The position numbers and the translations under genes are program-made. Of a stretch of 64,000 nucleotides of DNA, positions 28,081-36,014 are shown in pieces; the first letter of the stretch is position 1, and every line of letters begins with the position of its first letter. Under the pieces are notes generated by a model. It had not been told where the DNA came from, did no database searches, and was given only the letters and a program-made list of their open reading frames with translations. The stretch is from Bacillota bacterium (GTDB lineage: Bacteria; Bacillota; SHA-98; Ch115). Where the stretch lies: contig JABLXA010000007.1 of NCBI GenBank assembly GCA_013178415.1, positions 62,001-126,000 of the forward strand, given 5' to 3'.

Positions 28081-28156
28081 GGGCCTGTAGCTCAGTGGAT
28101 AGAGCAGCGGTTTCCTAAACCGTTGGTCGGAGGTTCGACTCCTCTCAGGCCCACCA
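28081..28156 (+). tRNA. tRNA-Arg (anticodon CCT)
   Basis: It folds as GGGCCTG acceptor, GCTC...GAGC D arm, GCGGT-TTCCTAA-ACCGT anticodon arm, GGAGG-TTCGACT-CCTCT T arm, CAGGCCC, A and an encoded CCA; 76 nt. The anticodon is CCT (reads AGG). Its 3' 45 bp are repeated exactly at 44303-44347, so this is the attachment site of the element to its right. The element's crossover leaves the tRNA intact. Confidence 0.96.
28112..28156 (+). repeat. attL (45-bp direct repeat, tRNA-Arg 3' end)
   Basis: The segment from TTCCTAAACC through CAGGCCCACCA is identical to 44303-44347 over 45 bp. It covers the anticodon loop to the CCA of tRNA-Arg(CCT). The core of such sites usually lies in the anticodon loop or T arm. 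Confidence 0.93.
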
Positions 28157-28174
28157 AAAAAGATCAGGAATCAC

Positions 28175-28200
28175 AAGGGGTTTCGACCCCTTACTTTTTT
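28175..28200 (+). terminator. Rho-independent terminator after the tRNA/attL
   Basis: AAGGGG-TTTCGA-CCCCTT followed by ACTTTTTTT. It lies inside the element, 19 bp after the tRNA CCA, so tRNA transcription now ends in element DNA. Confidence 0.75.
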
Positions 28201-28222
28201 TGTAAGATACCTCGAAAAGGCC

Positions 28223-28245
28223 TTTTGGGGATAATTTGGGGATAG
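28223..28245 (+). promoter_or_regulatory. Possible integrase arm site, left
   Basis: TTTTGGGGATAATTTGGGGATAG contains two tandem TTGGGGATA-like units. A near copy (TTGGGGATAAATTGGGGATAG) is at 44166-44186, just inside the right end. Paired repeats near both ends of an integrated element suit arm-type integrase binding sites. Confidence 0.5.
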
Positions 28246-28306
28246 TTTTTCTAAAATGGTTCCCTGCAAAACCGAAAGAACCATCATGAAACTAGAAGGG
28301 CAGGTT

Positions 28307-29548
28307 TCAGGCCTGCCCTTGCTTCTGTAGTCCTGTGTGCTTGGTGAAGAGGCTGTCGAGCTTTGCGGCGGCTGCTTGGTCTACGCTTCTTAAGGCATGG
28401 GCGTAAATATCGGCGGTGGTGCTAATGTTAGAGTGCCCCAGGCGTCTACTTACATTCTTTAAGGGGACTCCTTCTGCTATTAGCAGGGTGCCCGAAGTGT
28501 GGCGAAGATTCTTGAATGCGATATGAGGCAACCCATGGCGTTTTAAGAACTTAGAAAACCAATTACTGATAGTATCAGGGAACATCGGCCGGCCGTCCCA
28601 CGTAGTAAATATGCGGTTAGACTCTTGCCACAAGTCCCCTACTTTTAAGCGCTCCTCTGCTTGCTGCGCTTTATACTGCTTGAGTAGAGCTATTACTGAG
28701 GGTGGAATCGCTATAGCCCTGCTAGAGGTTTCCGTTTTGGGCTCCTTTGTGAAGACCCCCCGCCCTGGTAGATACTGACTGGCCTGGTGAATATCTATGG
28801 TGCTATTTTCAAAATCTACATCCTGCCATTCCAGACCCATTAGCTCTCCCCTTCTGGCTCCTGTAGCAAGGGCAAGAACGACCATGACCTTGTATTTTAG
28901 GGGCTCCGTATCAAGGGCAGCAAGCATTCGCGCGGTCTGCTCTTCGTCATAACACGGTGCCTGCGTCTTCTTGACTTTTGGCGGCTTAACCTTACTGGCC
29001 GGGTTGGAGGGGATCACCTCCCAGTCTACGGCATCCTGAAGTATAGCCGAAATCAGGCGGTGATGATGAAGGATGGTCCTTTCTGATAACCCTCCAGGTT
29101 TGCCGTCTTCCCGAACGCCGTCTTCCTGGAGATTCTTGTAGAATTCCAACAGGTGCATGGGCTTTAGCTTCTCTATGGGAATATGCCCCATAGCGGGCAG
29201 TATCCGAGAATCGAGCATTTCCTTGTATCGGAACAGCGTCTTTGGCGCGAGGTTAGTTTCCCCATAGTCCCGTATCCAACGTTCCATAAAATCTTTGAAC
29301 GTTAGCTTTGACGGCGCGATGTAGAGGCCCTTCTCTACTTCCAATGAAAATTCAGCCAAGAGCTTGTCTGCTTCCTTCCTAGCCTTGCAGCGTGTTAGCT
29401 TGTCGCAGCCTCTGCAGGACTTTTCCAGGCAGGGAGTGTCTACGCTAACCGTTTTTGTCTTCTTCTCCTGCTTGCCGTCCGGCCCCATACCGCAGGAGAC
29501 TATCAGGCGCCATGAATTCTTACCCCTCTTTTCAAGACTCCCTAGCAT
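28307..29548 (-). CDS. int: Tyrosine-recombinase integrase of the element
   Basis: A site-specific recombinase of 413 residues. It has an N-terminal AP2-like/arm-binding region with a Cys pair (CLEKSCRGCDKLTRC), a SAM-like core-binding domain (FMERWIRDYGETNLAPKTLF) and the catalytic domain. The catalytic residues are Arg in GARRGELMGLEW, Arg-His in LRHTSGTLL, His in RRLGHSNISTT and the nucleophile Tyr in ADIYAHAL. The position usually held by His in HxxR is Lys (FKNLRHT). The start at 29548 (MLGSLEKRG) has GGGGAGA upstream and overlaps the preceding gene by 17 bp. It lies next to attL and points toward it, as in most tRNA-integrated elements. Confidence 0.93.
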   Translation of the reverse strand: MLGSLEKRGKNSWRLIVSCGMGPDGKQEKKTKTVSVDTPCLEKSCRGCDKLTRCKARKEADKLLAEFSLEVEKGLYIAPSKLTFKDFMERWIRDYGETNLAPKTLFRYKEMLDSRILPAMGHIPIEKLKPMHLLEFYKNLQEDGVREDGKPGGLSERTILHHHRLISAILQDAVDWEVIPSNPASKVKPPKVKKTQAPCYDEEQTARMLAALDTEPLKYKVMVVLALATGARRGELMGLEWQDVDFENSTIDIHQASQYLPGRGVFTKEPKTETSSRAIAIPPSVIALLKQYKAQQAEERLKVGDLWQESNRIFTTWDGRPMFPDTISNWFSKFLKRHGLPHIAFKNLRHTSGTLLIAEGVPLKNVSRRLGHSNISTTADIYAHALRSVDQAAAAKLDSLFTKHTGLQKQGQA

Positions 29549-30599
29549 TAGATGTCTCCCCTTTCTTCTTTCCCGAAGGCCTGCGCGGATATTCCCTGCC
29601 TGTGATGCGTTGCCATGCGGCGCGGGCATCCCGCGAGAAAACCCGCCAATCTGAGTAAATCCACTCCGGGAATTTTCTGTTCCATATGGCCATTAACTCC
29701 CTCCAGGCGATGCCTGGATTTTCAGCAAGGAAGATGGACAATGATAAATGCTTTTCTGTCATGGGCCTGTCCCATCCGTCAAAGACATCCCTTCTAACTC
29801 TTACATACAGCTTGGCTACCTCCTGAGACGAAAGCCGCGGGTCTAACTCAAGAGTGACCCTCGCCGGTCCTATTGACGAGAAATGCAGGGTGCCTCTAGC
29901 TTTTGGGAGCGCCGGGACAACATCACAAAGAACAAATGCGACCGCCTGAGCTTCCTGCCATAAGGGAGCTATTCCCTGGAGACATGAAGCAAGATCTTTA
30001 AGGCGTCGCAATGGCCCGAAATGCGGGACAGGGACCTTATTTACCCATTTGTCTGTCCCCGGATATTCGAGGATGTCGACACTCCATTCAATCGGCCATG
30101 CTGCCTTTGCTTTCTCTGGCAGGGATAATATGCTCTGAAGGCAGCTAAAATCTCTTGAATTTTTGGGTTCTACATTCGCGGGAAGGGCGACCTTCACCCA
30201 GCGGGCCCCGCCCTGCTTTTGCGCTAATTGTTGTTTGACCCAGGTGTCAATCTCCTCGAGCTGGAGGAGTCTACCCTGTAATATCTCTTGACGAAAGGAA
30301 ATGACTTCTGGGAGCCGAGAGGCTTCAATGGCCCAAATCTGAGCCAGGGTGTCCAATCGCCTGTCAGGTGGTATCTCTTTTCGTTCCTCCTTCCTTTGGG
30401 CGTGCGCTGTGAGAGAGAAATGCGAATCGTAATGACGATATCTCTCTATAAGGTCCTCGAACTCAAACTCTCCGACGATAAATCCCTGAATAAGATCATC
30501 ATCCAATAAGGCCTGCCATATATCGTCTCTCACCTGGTGGCCAATGGCCGCGGCGAGCTTGCGGCGGATTTGTTCTTCTGTCAGTCTTTTTTGTGGCAT
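29532..30599 (-). CDS. Unknown 355-residue protein upstream of the integrase
   Basis: I do not recognise this protein. It starts MPQKRLTEEQIRRKLAAAIG (ATG at 30599, after GGGTGAT) and is rich in Trp, Arg and Glu. It has a predicted helical N-terminal half (FEFEDLIERYRHYDSHFSLT) and a C-terminal part with a helix-turn-helix-like segment around PGIAWRELMAIWNRKFPEW. No signal peptide, membrane helix or metal motif is seen. It overlaps the integrase start by 17 bp and is divergent from the XRE gene, so it is co-expressed with the integrase. It could be a cargo or defence gene, or a recombination accessory factor; nothing in the sequence decides this. Confidence 0.75.
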   Translation of the reverse strand: MPQKRLTEEQIRRKLAAAIGHQVRDDIWQALLDDDLIQGFIVGEFEFEDLIERYRHYDSHFSLTAHAQRKEERKEIPPDRRLDTLAQIWAIEASRLPEVISFRQEILQGRLLQLEEIDTWVKQQLAQKQGGARWVKVALPANVEPKNSRDFSCLQSILSLPEKAKAAWPIEWSVDILEYPGTDKWVNKVPVPHFGPLRRLKDLASCLQGIAPLWQEAQAVAFVLCDVVPALPKARGTLHFSSIGPARVTLELDPRLSSQEVAKLYVRVRRDVFDGWDRPMTEKHLSLSIFLAENPGIAWRELMAIWNRKFPEWIYSDWRVFSRDARAAWQRITGREYPRRPSGKKKGETSNARES

Positions 30600-30661
30600 T
30601 AAAATCACCCAATTACAATGATACTTTATAATTAAACCAGAGTCAAGAGGGGGTGCAAAAA

Positions 30662-30862
30662 ATGCTGCGGCTAAGAGAAGAACGGCTAAAGCGCGGATGG
30701 AGTCTAACGCAATTGACCATGCGTACGGCTATTGATACTGCTGCGCTATCGAAGATCGAACGGGGAAGGTGGCCCTGCGGTCCCGCCTGGCGACGGAGAA
30801 TCGCTGAGGCTTTCGGGATGGCCGAGGAGGAACTTTTCAAGCTGGTGGGTGAGGAGAAATGA
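30662..30862 (+). CDS. XRE-family HTH regulator
   Basis: A 66-residue helix-turn-helix protein: LREERLKRGWSLTQLTMRTA, then IDTAALSKIERGRW and RRRIAEAFGMAEEELF, the standard Cro/CI-type fold. ATG at 30662 follows AAGAGGGGG by 8 bp; a GTG at 30653 overlaps that site. It is divergent from the integrase operon and the intergenic 60 bp holds TATAAT-like sequence, so it probably controls the switch between the two operons. Its stop overlaps the next ATG (ATGA). Confidence 0.88.
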   Translation: MLRLREERLKRGWSLTQLTMRTAIDTAALSKIERGRWPCGPAWRRRIAEAFGMAEEELFKLVGEEK

Positions 30863-31077
30863 CGAGCACAATTAAACCGCCAGAAGCGGCGGAATTCCTG
30901 GGGATAAGCTACTGGAAACTGCTAGAGCTTGCGAAGGCAGGAAAGGTGCCCCATATCCGACTTCCAGGCCGGATCCTTTTCCGCCGAGAGAGTCTAGAGC
31001 GCTGGCTTGAAGAGCAAGAGCAGGCGAGCGTGCAGCGAGAATCGGCCCCTGTGGGAAAAATCAGGCAGCTAAGATAG
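30859..31077 (+). CDS. Excisionase-like HTH_17 (AlpA/Xis-type) protein
   Basis: A 72-residue winged-helix protein: PPEAAEFLGISYWKLLELAK, then AGKVPHIRLPGRILFRRESL and a terminal helix ERWLEEQEQA. This is the MerR-like HTH_17 domain of excisionases and AlpA regulators. It is coupled to the XRE gene by a 4-bp overlap. In PICI-type islands an AlpA/Xis protein sits in this place and controls excision or replication; that role here is inferred. Confidence 0.85.
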   Translation: MTSTIKPPEAAEFLGISYWKLLELAKAGKVPHIRLPGRILFRRESLERWLEEQEQASVQRESAPVGKIRQLR

Positions 31078-31114
31078 AAGACCCGGCGCGAACCGGGCCC
31101 CGAGCGGAAGGCAG

Positions 31115-33709
31115 GTGAAGCACTTGTCTGAATCAATTGTAGAACAAAAGGCGATAGAAGACAAAGTAGCGCAGATCAAGCGAGCGCTGGATATTCTCTT
31201 CGAGCCGGGGGATGTTGTAGAGTTGCGCTGTCTCAATACCCACAAGGGCACGATTTCAGGATACTTCAATGACTTTAACAAGCTGGCGAAGGAGGCCGCG
31301 AAATTAAGCGGGAAAGTGCCTGCAGTATATGTGACTCTAAACCCGGTAAACCCGGACCTGCTGGCGAGGAGCGCAAACAAAGTAAAAGTATATGCACGCG
31401 AGACGACCGCAGACCGAGACATCATCGCCCGGCGCTGGCTGCCTTTGGACTTCGACCCGGTGAGGCCAGCTGGCATATCAAGCACTGATGCTGAACACGA
31501 AGCAGCCCTTACCCGTGCGCGAGAGGTGCGGGAATGGCTGCGCGGCCAAGGCTGGCCAGAGCCTATTCTCGCCGATAGTGGGAACGGCGCGCATCTCTTA
31601 TATCGCATAGACCTCCCTAATGACGAGGCCGCGATGCGACTCGTCAAGAACTGCATTGACGCTCTGGCATTCAAGTTTACTGATGATGCAGTGACCGTAG
31701 ACCAAAAGCCATTCAATGCGGCGCGCATATGGAAACTCTATGGGACCCTCTGCTGCAAGGGCGACAGTCTGCCGGAGAGACCTCACCGGATGGCGGCTGT
31801 CCTGGAGACCCCGGAGAAGCTGGGGCTTGCATCAAAGGAACTGCTGGCCAAACTGGCAAAAATGCTGCCCGAGGAGCCGAAGCCGGAACAAAATCAGTAT
31901 CGGACGGGGTATAAGCCCTTCGACCTGCAAAGCTGGATCCGCGAGCACGGACTGAGCGTGACGAAAGAAAAGCCTTGGAACGGCGGGACTGTCTACGAGT
32001 TGGGGGAGTGCCCGTTTAACCCTGATCATAGGCGGACGGCGCATATCATTCAATCGGCGAGCGGTGCCCTGGCATTTGGGTGCTTTCATAATAGCTGCGC
32101 GGGCAAGGACTGGCACGCACTAAGAGATCTACTGGAGCCGGGCTGGAAAGAGAAGAAATCGCGGGCGCGTAGTAGCAATAAAGCCCCAGATGCGGCGCAG
32201 GGGGATATTGCGGGGGACTTCATTCACGAAACTGACTTGGGGAATGCGCGGCGACTTGTGAGGCTACACGGCAAAGACCTGCGATACTGCCATCCATGGA
32301 AAAAATGGCTCACATGGGACGGGCGGCGGTGGAAAATTGATGATACCGCTGAGGTTGCGCGGCGGGCGCGGGATACAGTGAGAAGCATCTATATAGAAGC
32401 GCGTAATGCAGATACGAAAGAACGTGCGGCGGCGCTGGCGAAATTCGCCATACAGTGTGAAGCAAGCTACAAAATCAGCGCGATGATCGAGCTTGCCAAG
32501 AGCGAGCCGGGGATCCCAATTCTGCATGAGGAAATGGATCGTGACCCTTGGCTTCTGAATGTCAAGAATGGGACCATCGACCTCCGAACGGGTGAACTGA
32601 GACCTCATAGACGCGAAGATTTCATAACCAAGCTGGCGCCTGTCGAATATGACCCGAAAGCAGAGTGCCCCCGATGGATGCAATTCTTGCATGAGATTAT
32701 GGACGGAAATAAGAACCTGGTGGAGTTTTTACAACGTGCGGCGGGGTTTAGTCTGACGGGCGATGTTTCAGAGCATGTGTTATTCATCCTTTACGGGACA
32801 GGCCGGAACGGGAAGAGCACATTCCTGAATACCCTGCTGGCGGCCCTGGGCGACTATGCGAGAACGACTTTGCCTGACATATTGATAAAAAAGAATAATG
32901 AGCAGCATCCGACAGAGCTTGCCGACCTCTTTGGACTGCGAATGGCCATCGTGAATGAAAGCGAGGATGGCGCGCGGCTAGCGGAATCACGCGTCAAATA
33001 TCTAACCGGCGCTGACAGGATAAGCGCGCGACGAATGCGTGAGGATTCTTGGGAATTTAAGCCGACTCACAAGCTATGGATGGCTACAAACTATAAGCCA
33101 GCAATACGGGGTATGGACCCGGCCATATGGAACCGCCTTAAACTTATCCCATTCACTGTATCCTTTGCTGGACGCGAGGATAGGCAATTGCCGAAGAAAT
33201 TGCAGGAGGAGTTGCCGGGTATCTTGCGCTGGTGTGTTGAGGGATGCCTAGCATGGCAGCGCGGCGGGCTAGGAGTACCCGAAGAAGTCAAGACGGCGAC
33301 AGATAGTTATAAGGAAGAAAATGACGTGTTGGCGGCGTTTATCGGTGATTGCTGCATCGTGAATCCTCTGGCCAAAGTTAAATCGAGCGAGCTCTATCAA
33401 GCATACCTCGGATGGTGCGGGGAAAATGGAGAAAGACCTTTGAGCCAAAAAATCTTAGGGCAACGACTAGCGGAGCGTGGATTCGCAAGCCATAAGAGAA
33501 GTGTTTTGTTCTGGTTAGGTATTGGTTTGAAAAGTAACCGCGAAGAGGAAAAAAATGGTGGGAGGGAGGGGAGTGAGAACTGGTTTAACTCTAAGGGGCA
33601 GTCTCGCGTACGCAATTATACCGAAAATCACTCCCCACACTCCCCACACTCCCCACACTCTCCAAATGGAGTAAAGGATGATTCTGAACGGGAGGAAGGA
33701 AGCGTATGA
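31115..33709 (+). CDS. Primase-helicase (AEP primase + D5/P4-type SF3 helicase)
   Basis: An 864-residue replication protein. The N-terminal ~230 residues look like an archaeo-eukaryotic primase/PrimPol: LPLDFDPVRPAG gives the DxD metal pair and SGNGAHLLYRID the sxH motif. A zinc-type segment (CPFNPDHR ... CFHNSCAGKDWH) follows. The D5_N and SF3 helicase have Walker A GTGRNGKST (~residue 562), Walker B RMAIVNESED and the motif C/sensor segment WMATNYKPAIRGMDPAIWNR. The start may be GTG 31115 or TTG 31124. Near the 3' end a 9-bp unit CTCCCCACA is repeated about four times, encoding SPH repeats. Autonomous replication of the excised element is the expected role. Confidence 0.92.
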   Translation: MKHLSESIVEQKAIEDKVAQIKRALDILFEPGDVVELRCLNTHKGTISGYFNDFNKLAKEAAKLSGKVPAVYVTLNPVNPDLLARSANKVKVYARETTADRDIIARRWLPLDFDPVRPAGISSTDAEHEAALTRAREVREWLRGQGWPEPILADSGNGAHLLYRIDLPNDEAAMRLVKNCIDALAFKFTDDAVTVDQKPFNAARIWKLYGTLCCKGDSLPERPHRMAAVLETPEKLGLASKELLAKLAKMLPEEPKPEQNQYRTGYKPFDLQSWIREHGLSVTKEKPWNGGTVYELGECPFNPDHRRTAHIIQSASGALAFGCFHNSCAGKDWHALRDLLEPGWKEKKSRARSSNKAPDAAQGDIAGDFIHETDLGNARRLVRLHGKDLRYCHPWKKWLTWDGRRWKIDDTAEVARRARDTVRSIYIEARNADTKERAAALAKFAIQCEASYKISAMIELAKSEPGIPILHEEMDRDPWLLNVKNGTIDLRTGELRPHRREDFITKLAPVEYDPKAECPRWMQFLHEIMDGNKNLVEFLQRAAGFSLTGDVSEHVLFILYGTGRNGKSTFLNTLLAALGDYARTTLPDILIKKNNEQHPTELADLFGLRMAIVNESEDGARLAESRVKYLTGADRISARRMREDSWEFKPTHKLWMATNYKPAIRGMDPAIWNRLKLIPFTVSFAGREDRQLPKKLQEELPGILRWCVEGCLAWQRGGLGVPEEVKTATDSYKEENDVLAAFIGDCCIVNPLAKVKSSELYQAYLGWCGENGERPLSQKILGQRLAERGFASHKRSVLFWLGIGLKSNREEEKNGGREGSENWFNSKGQSRVRNYTENHSPHSPHSPHSPNGVKDDSEREEGSV

Positions 33710-34020
33710 GATCAGACGTCCTTCTGAGGAGGCTGCAATCGCTGGACATAGAACTGACCCCCTGTGGTGATGAACTCCATTTCAATGCGCCAAAGGGGGC
33801 CCTCACTCCAGAATTGCTGCAAGAGATGAAGACGCATAAGCAGGAACTCTTAGCCATGCTGCGCTATGGGATACCTACGGCGCGTCTCTACCCCTACCTG
33901 GGGAAGGCAGTGAAGGTTCCTTCCGGGGAGGGGATCCTGTGGCAAGTATTTGCGGATCGTGTTGGGGTTGTTATAGGCGGTAAGGTGAGGTTTTACAAGC
34001 AAGAGGAGATAAATCAATGA
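33706..34020 (+). CDS. Small protein with TubC_N-like domain
   Basis: 104 residues, overlapping the primase-helicase stop by 4 bp. The first 55 residues resemble the TubC N-terminal docking-type domain also found next to phage primases: VLLRRLQSLDIELTPCGDEL, HFNAPKGALTPELLQEMKTH and KQELLAMLRYG. The C-terminal half (VKVPSGEGILWQVFADRVGV) is a small beta-rich part. The likely role is an accessory to the primase, by position. Confidence 0.65.
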   Translation: MRSDVLLRRLQSLDIELTPCGDELHFNAPKGALTPELLQEMKTHKQELLAMLRYGIPTARLYPYLGKAVKVPSGEGILWQVFADRVGVVIGGKVRFYKQEEINQ

Positions 34021-34409
34021 GGGGGAGCTTTAAGATGGACGGCGAGAAGATCTTTCGTGACCCGGTAATTGGATTTATGGTTACAGAAATAAGGCGTAAG
34101 GACGTTCGTGAGGGCGCATTTGTAACGGTGCAGCCAATTTCCATGAATTATGAGGGGTTAGCAAACGATGAGGAACTTGAACTTGCAGGCGCAGATCAAT
34201 TGCATGAACCAGAACGGGTTATCGGCATAATCCCGGCTGCTCCTGGGATTTATCAGGTGTGGGGCGTGATAGACGGCGCGGGCAAATGCGAAGTATTGGG
34301 CTATGAATTCCCCGGCATAGAGCCCCCGGACTGGGAAGAGTTGCGGCAGAACAGGGAGGCGAAGAGACATGGCAATAACACAAAAGTTGATGGACGCGCC
34401 TGCGTATAA
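34017..34409 (+). CDS. Hypothetical protein of the replication module
   Basis: 130 residues, overlapping both neighbours, with no domain I recognise. It is mostly polar with a hydrophobic stretch ERVIGIIPAAPGIYQVWGVI. The ATG at 34035 (MDGEKIF) is an alternative start. Tight overlaps on both sides support translation. Confidence 0.6.
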   Translation: MRGSFKMDGEKIFRDPVIGFMVTEIRRKDVREGAFVTVQPISMNYEGLANDEELELAGADQLHEPERVIGIIPAAPGIYQVWGVIDGAGKCEVLGYEFPGIEPPDWEELRQNREAKRHGNNTKVDGRACV

Positions 34410-34641
34410 GCGGGCCCGTGGGGCAATTAGACAGACGCATCATGTAGAGGAGCCGTCAAGCGGCAAGCATCCCGCCTGGTGCAATGAGTGCGCCTGGCGG
34501 ACGCACAATGTTGGTGGCTGTGCGGTGTTCAATGACTGTCGGGACCCCTGGCTGGAGAATGGAGTCTGTGAAGCATGGGCGGACGAGGAGATGAGGCAGG
34601 AAATTGAGCAAGCTATCGCCGACTATGAAGCAAGCCATTGA
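34369..34641 (+). CDS. Small Cys-rich protein
   Basis: 90 residues with five Cys in AWCNECAWRTHNVGGC, FNDC and NGVC, likely a zinc-binding module. It has an acidic helical tail (DEEMRQEIEQAIADYEASH). It overlaps the previous gene by 41 bp and the next by 17-38 bp. No family assigned. Confidence 0.6.
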   Translation: MAITQKLMDAPAYKRARGAIRQTHHVEEPSSGKHPAWCNECAWRTHNVGGCAVFNDCRDPWLENGVCEAWADEEMRQEIEQAIADYEASH

Positions 34642-34993
34642 ACGAATCTTTACAAGATATCGGCTGAACCAGGCGAGGGCGGCGCTGCTAATGTCCCGGC
34701 TGGAGCGCACAGGCGGGAGCATCATCCTCAGAATCCCCAAAGGTGAGAGTAAGTATGAGGACGGACTTGCAGACCTTGCGGACATAAGCCGGGAGCTGGA
34801 CGCATACGAGGCGGTATTCATGGCGCTGAACCGGATCGAGAGGATATTCGTCCGATTGAGGTATGACGAAGGGTTTTCCATAGCTGGAGTGGCGCGGGAG
34901 TTGGGGATAAGCGAACGGAGCGTATACAGGCTGAGGGATCAGGTATTTGGCAAAGCGGCGGCAGTATTGGGATGGCAGGAAAATGTCAGTTGA
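34625..34993 (+). CDS. Sigma-70 region 4-like phage regulator (DUF1492/ArpU-type)
   Basis: About 122 residues. It has an N-terminal helical region, a middle EYDAYE-like part (SRELDAYEAVFMALNRIE) and a C-terminal helix-turn-helix: VRLRYDEGFSIAGVARELGI, then SERSVYRLRDQVFGKA. This layout is that of the late-transcription activators placed just before terminase modules. The ATG at 34625 or TTG at 34604 could be the start. It probably switches on the packaging and capsid operon that begins after the terminator at 35041. Confidence 0.72.
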   Translation: MKQAIERIFTRYRLNQARAALLMSRLERTGGSIILRIPKGESKYEDGLADLADISRELDAYEAVFMALNRIERIFVRLRYDEGFSIAGVARELGISERSVYRLRDQVFGKAAAVLGWQENVS

Positions 34994-35040
34994 TTTAGCG
35001 AAAACCCTATGATACGGTTAAGATGGAAAATTAAGCTATG

Positions 35041-35068
35041 GGGGCCCGTCGAAAGGCGGGCTCTTTCA
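35041..35068 (+). terminator. Terminator between replication and packaging modules
   Basis: GGGGGCCCGTCGAAAGGCGGGCTCTTT forms a GCCCG/CGGGC stem followed by a short T-rich tail. It separates the early genes from the HNH-terminase block. Confidence 0.6.
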
Positions 35069-35082
35069 TTTGGGGTGATACC

Positions 35083-35433
35083 ATGCCGATGAAGCCATTA
35101 GGCCCTTGCCGGTATCCTGGGTGCCCTAATTTGCAGATACCTGGCGGGCATGGCTACTGTGAAGAGCATGTCAGGGAATACCGGCGCGAGGATGCAAGAC
35201 GCAGGGGAAGCGCAAGGCAACGAGGCTACACCAGGCGCTATGAGAAAGCACGAATGTGGGCCCTCAAACGGCAGCCCCTATGCGTGCTGTGCAAGGCTGA
35301 AGGCCGGCTGACTGCGGCGACTGTCACTCACCATATCAAGCCATTGGCAGAAGGTGGGAGCAATAGCGCAGATAACCTTCTTCCCTTATGTGAGGCCTGC
35401 CATGAACGCATGCACTCTAAGGAGGGGGGATAA
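35083..35433 (+). CDS. HNH endonuclease of the packaging module
   Basis: 116 residues: a zinc-type N-terminus (CRYPGCPNLQIPGGHGYCEEH) and the HNH core CVLCKAEGR, VTHHIKPLAEGGSNS, ADNLLPLCEACHERMHS. HNH proteins beside terminase are needed for DNA packaging in HK97-type phages, where they stimulate terminase cleavage. ATG at 35083 follows TTGGGGTGATA. It is positioned before terS, as in HK97-like phages and capsid-forming islands. Confidence 0.9.
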   Translation: MPMKPLGPCRYPGCPNLQIPGGHGYCEEHVREYRREDARRRGSARQRGYTRRYEKARMWALKRQPLCVLCKAEGRLTAATVTHHIKPLAEGGSNSADNLLPLCEACHERMHSKEGG

Positions 35434-35549
35434 GCTGTCGTCCCTTCTAGATGGCCATTTTTTCTAGACCCATCCCCTGGGGACCGGGTGCGGGGCCTTT
35501 TCTGAACGAGTGCAGTTAAAATCTGGTTTTTGCGGAGGGAGGATATGCC

Positions 35550-36014
35550 ATGAGCAGGCGGAAACCGACGGCCCTAAAGGTGCTGGAAGGCAACCCTGGG
35601 CGGCGTCCCTTGCCAAAAGGGGAGCCGAAGCCAAAGCCGGTGGCTCCTGGATGCCCTGACTGGCTGCCAACAGCAGCTGTGCGATATTGGAATGAGCTTG
35701 CGCCAAAGCTGGAGAAATTGGGTTTGCTTACCGAGATAGACGGCCAAGGCCTTGCAGACTACTGCTTATGCCTGGCCAGGCTGGAGGCAGCGGAAAAGGA
35801 TGTCGAAGCCCGAGGTCTGCTGGTGCCTGGCGACAGGGGATTAGTCAAGAACCCGGCATGTCAGCTGGCGCGAGAATATCGGGCAGCGGCGCAGAAGTGG
35901 GCGGCGAGATTCGGACTAGATCCTGCATCCCGAGCCGGGCTGGACCTCGCCAAAGAAAATGCCGAAGACGAGCTGGAAGAATTCCTGAAGGCAGGCAGAG
36001 ATAGTGGCGTTTAG
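35550..36014 (+). CDS. terS: Terminase small subunit, P27 family
   Basis: 154 residues. It opens with the family hallmark PTALKVLEGNPGRRPLPKGE and continues PKPVAPGCPDWLPTAAVRYW. It recognises the packaging site on element DNA and recruits the large subunit. The start follows GCGGAGGGAGG. It overlaps terL by 11 bp. A dedicated small subunit lets the element direct packaging into its own capsids. Confidence 0.9.
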   Translation: MSRRKPTALKVLEGNPGRRPLPKGEPKPKPVAPGCPDWLPTAAVRYWNELAPKLEKLGLLTEIDGQGLADYCLCLARLEAAEKDVEARGLLVPGDRGLVKNPACQLAREYRAAAQKWAARFGLDPASRAGLDLAKENAEDELEEFLKAGRDSGV

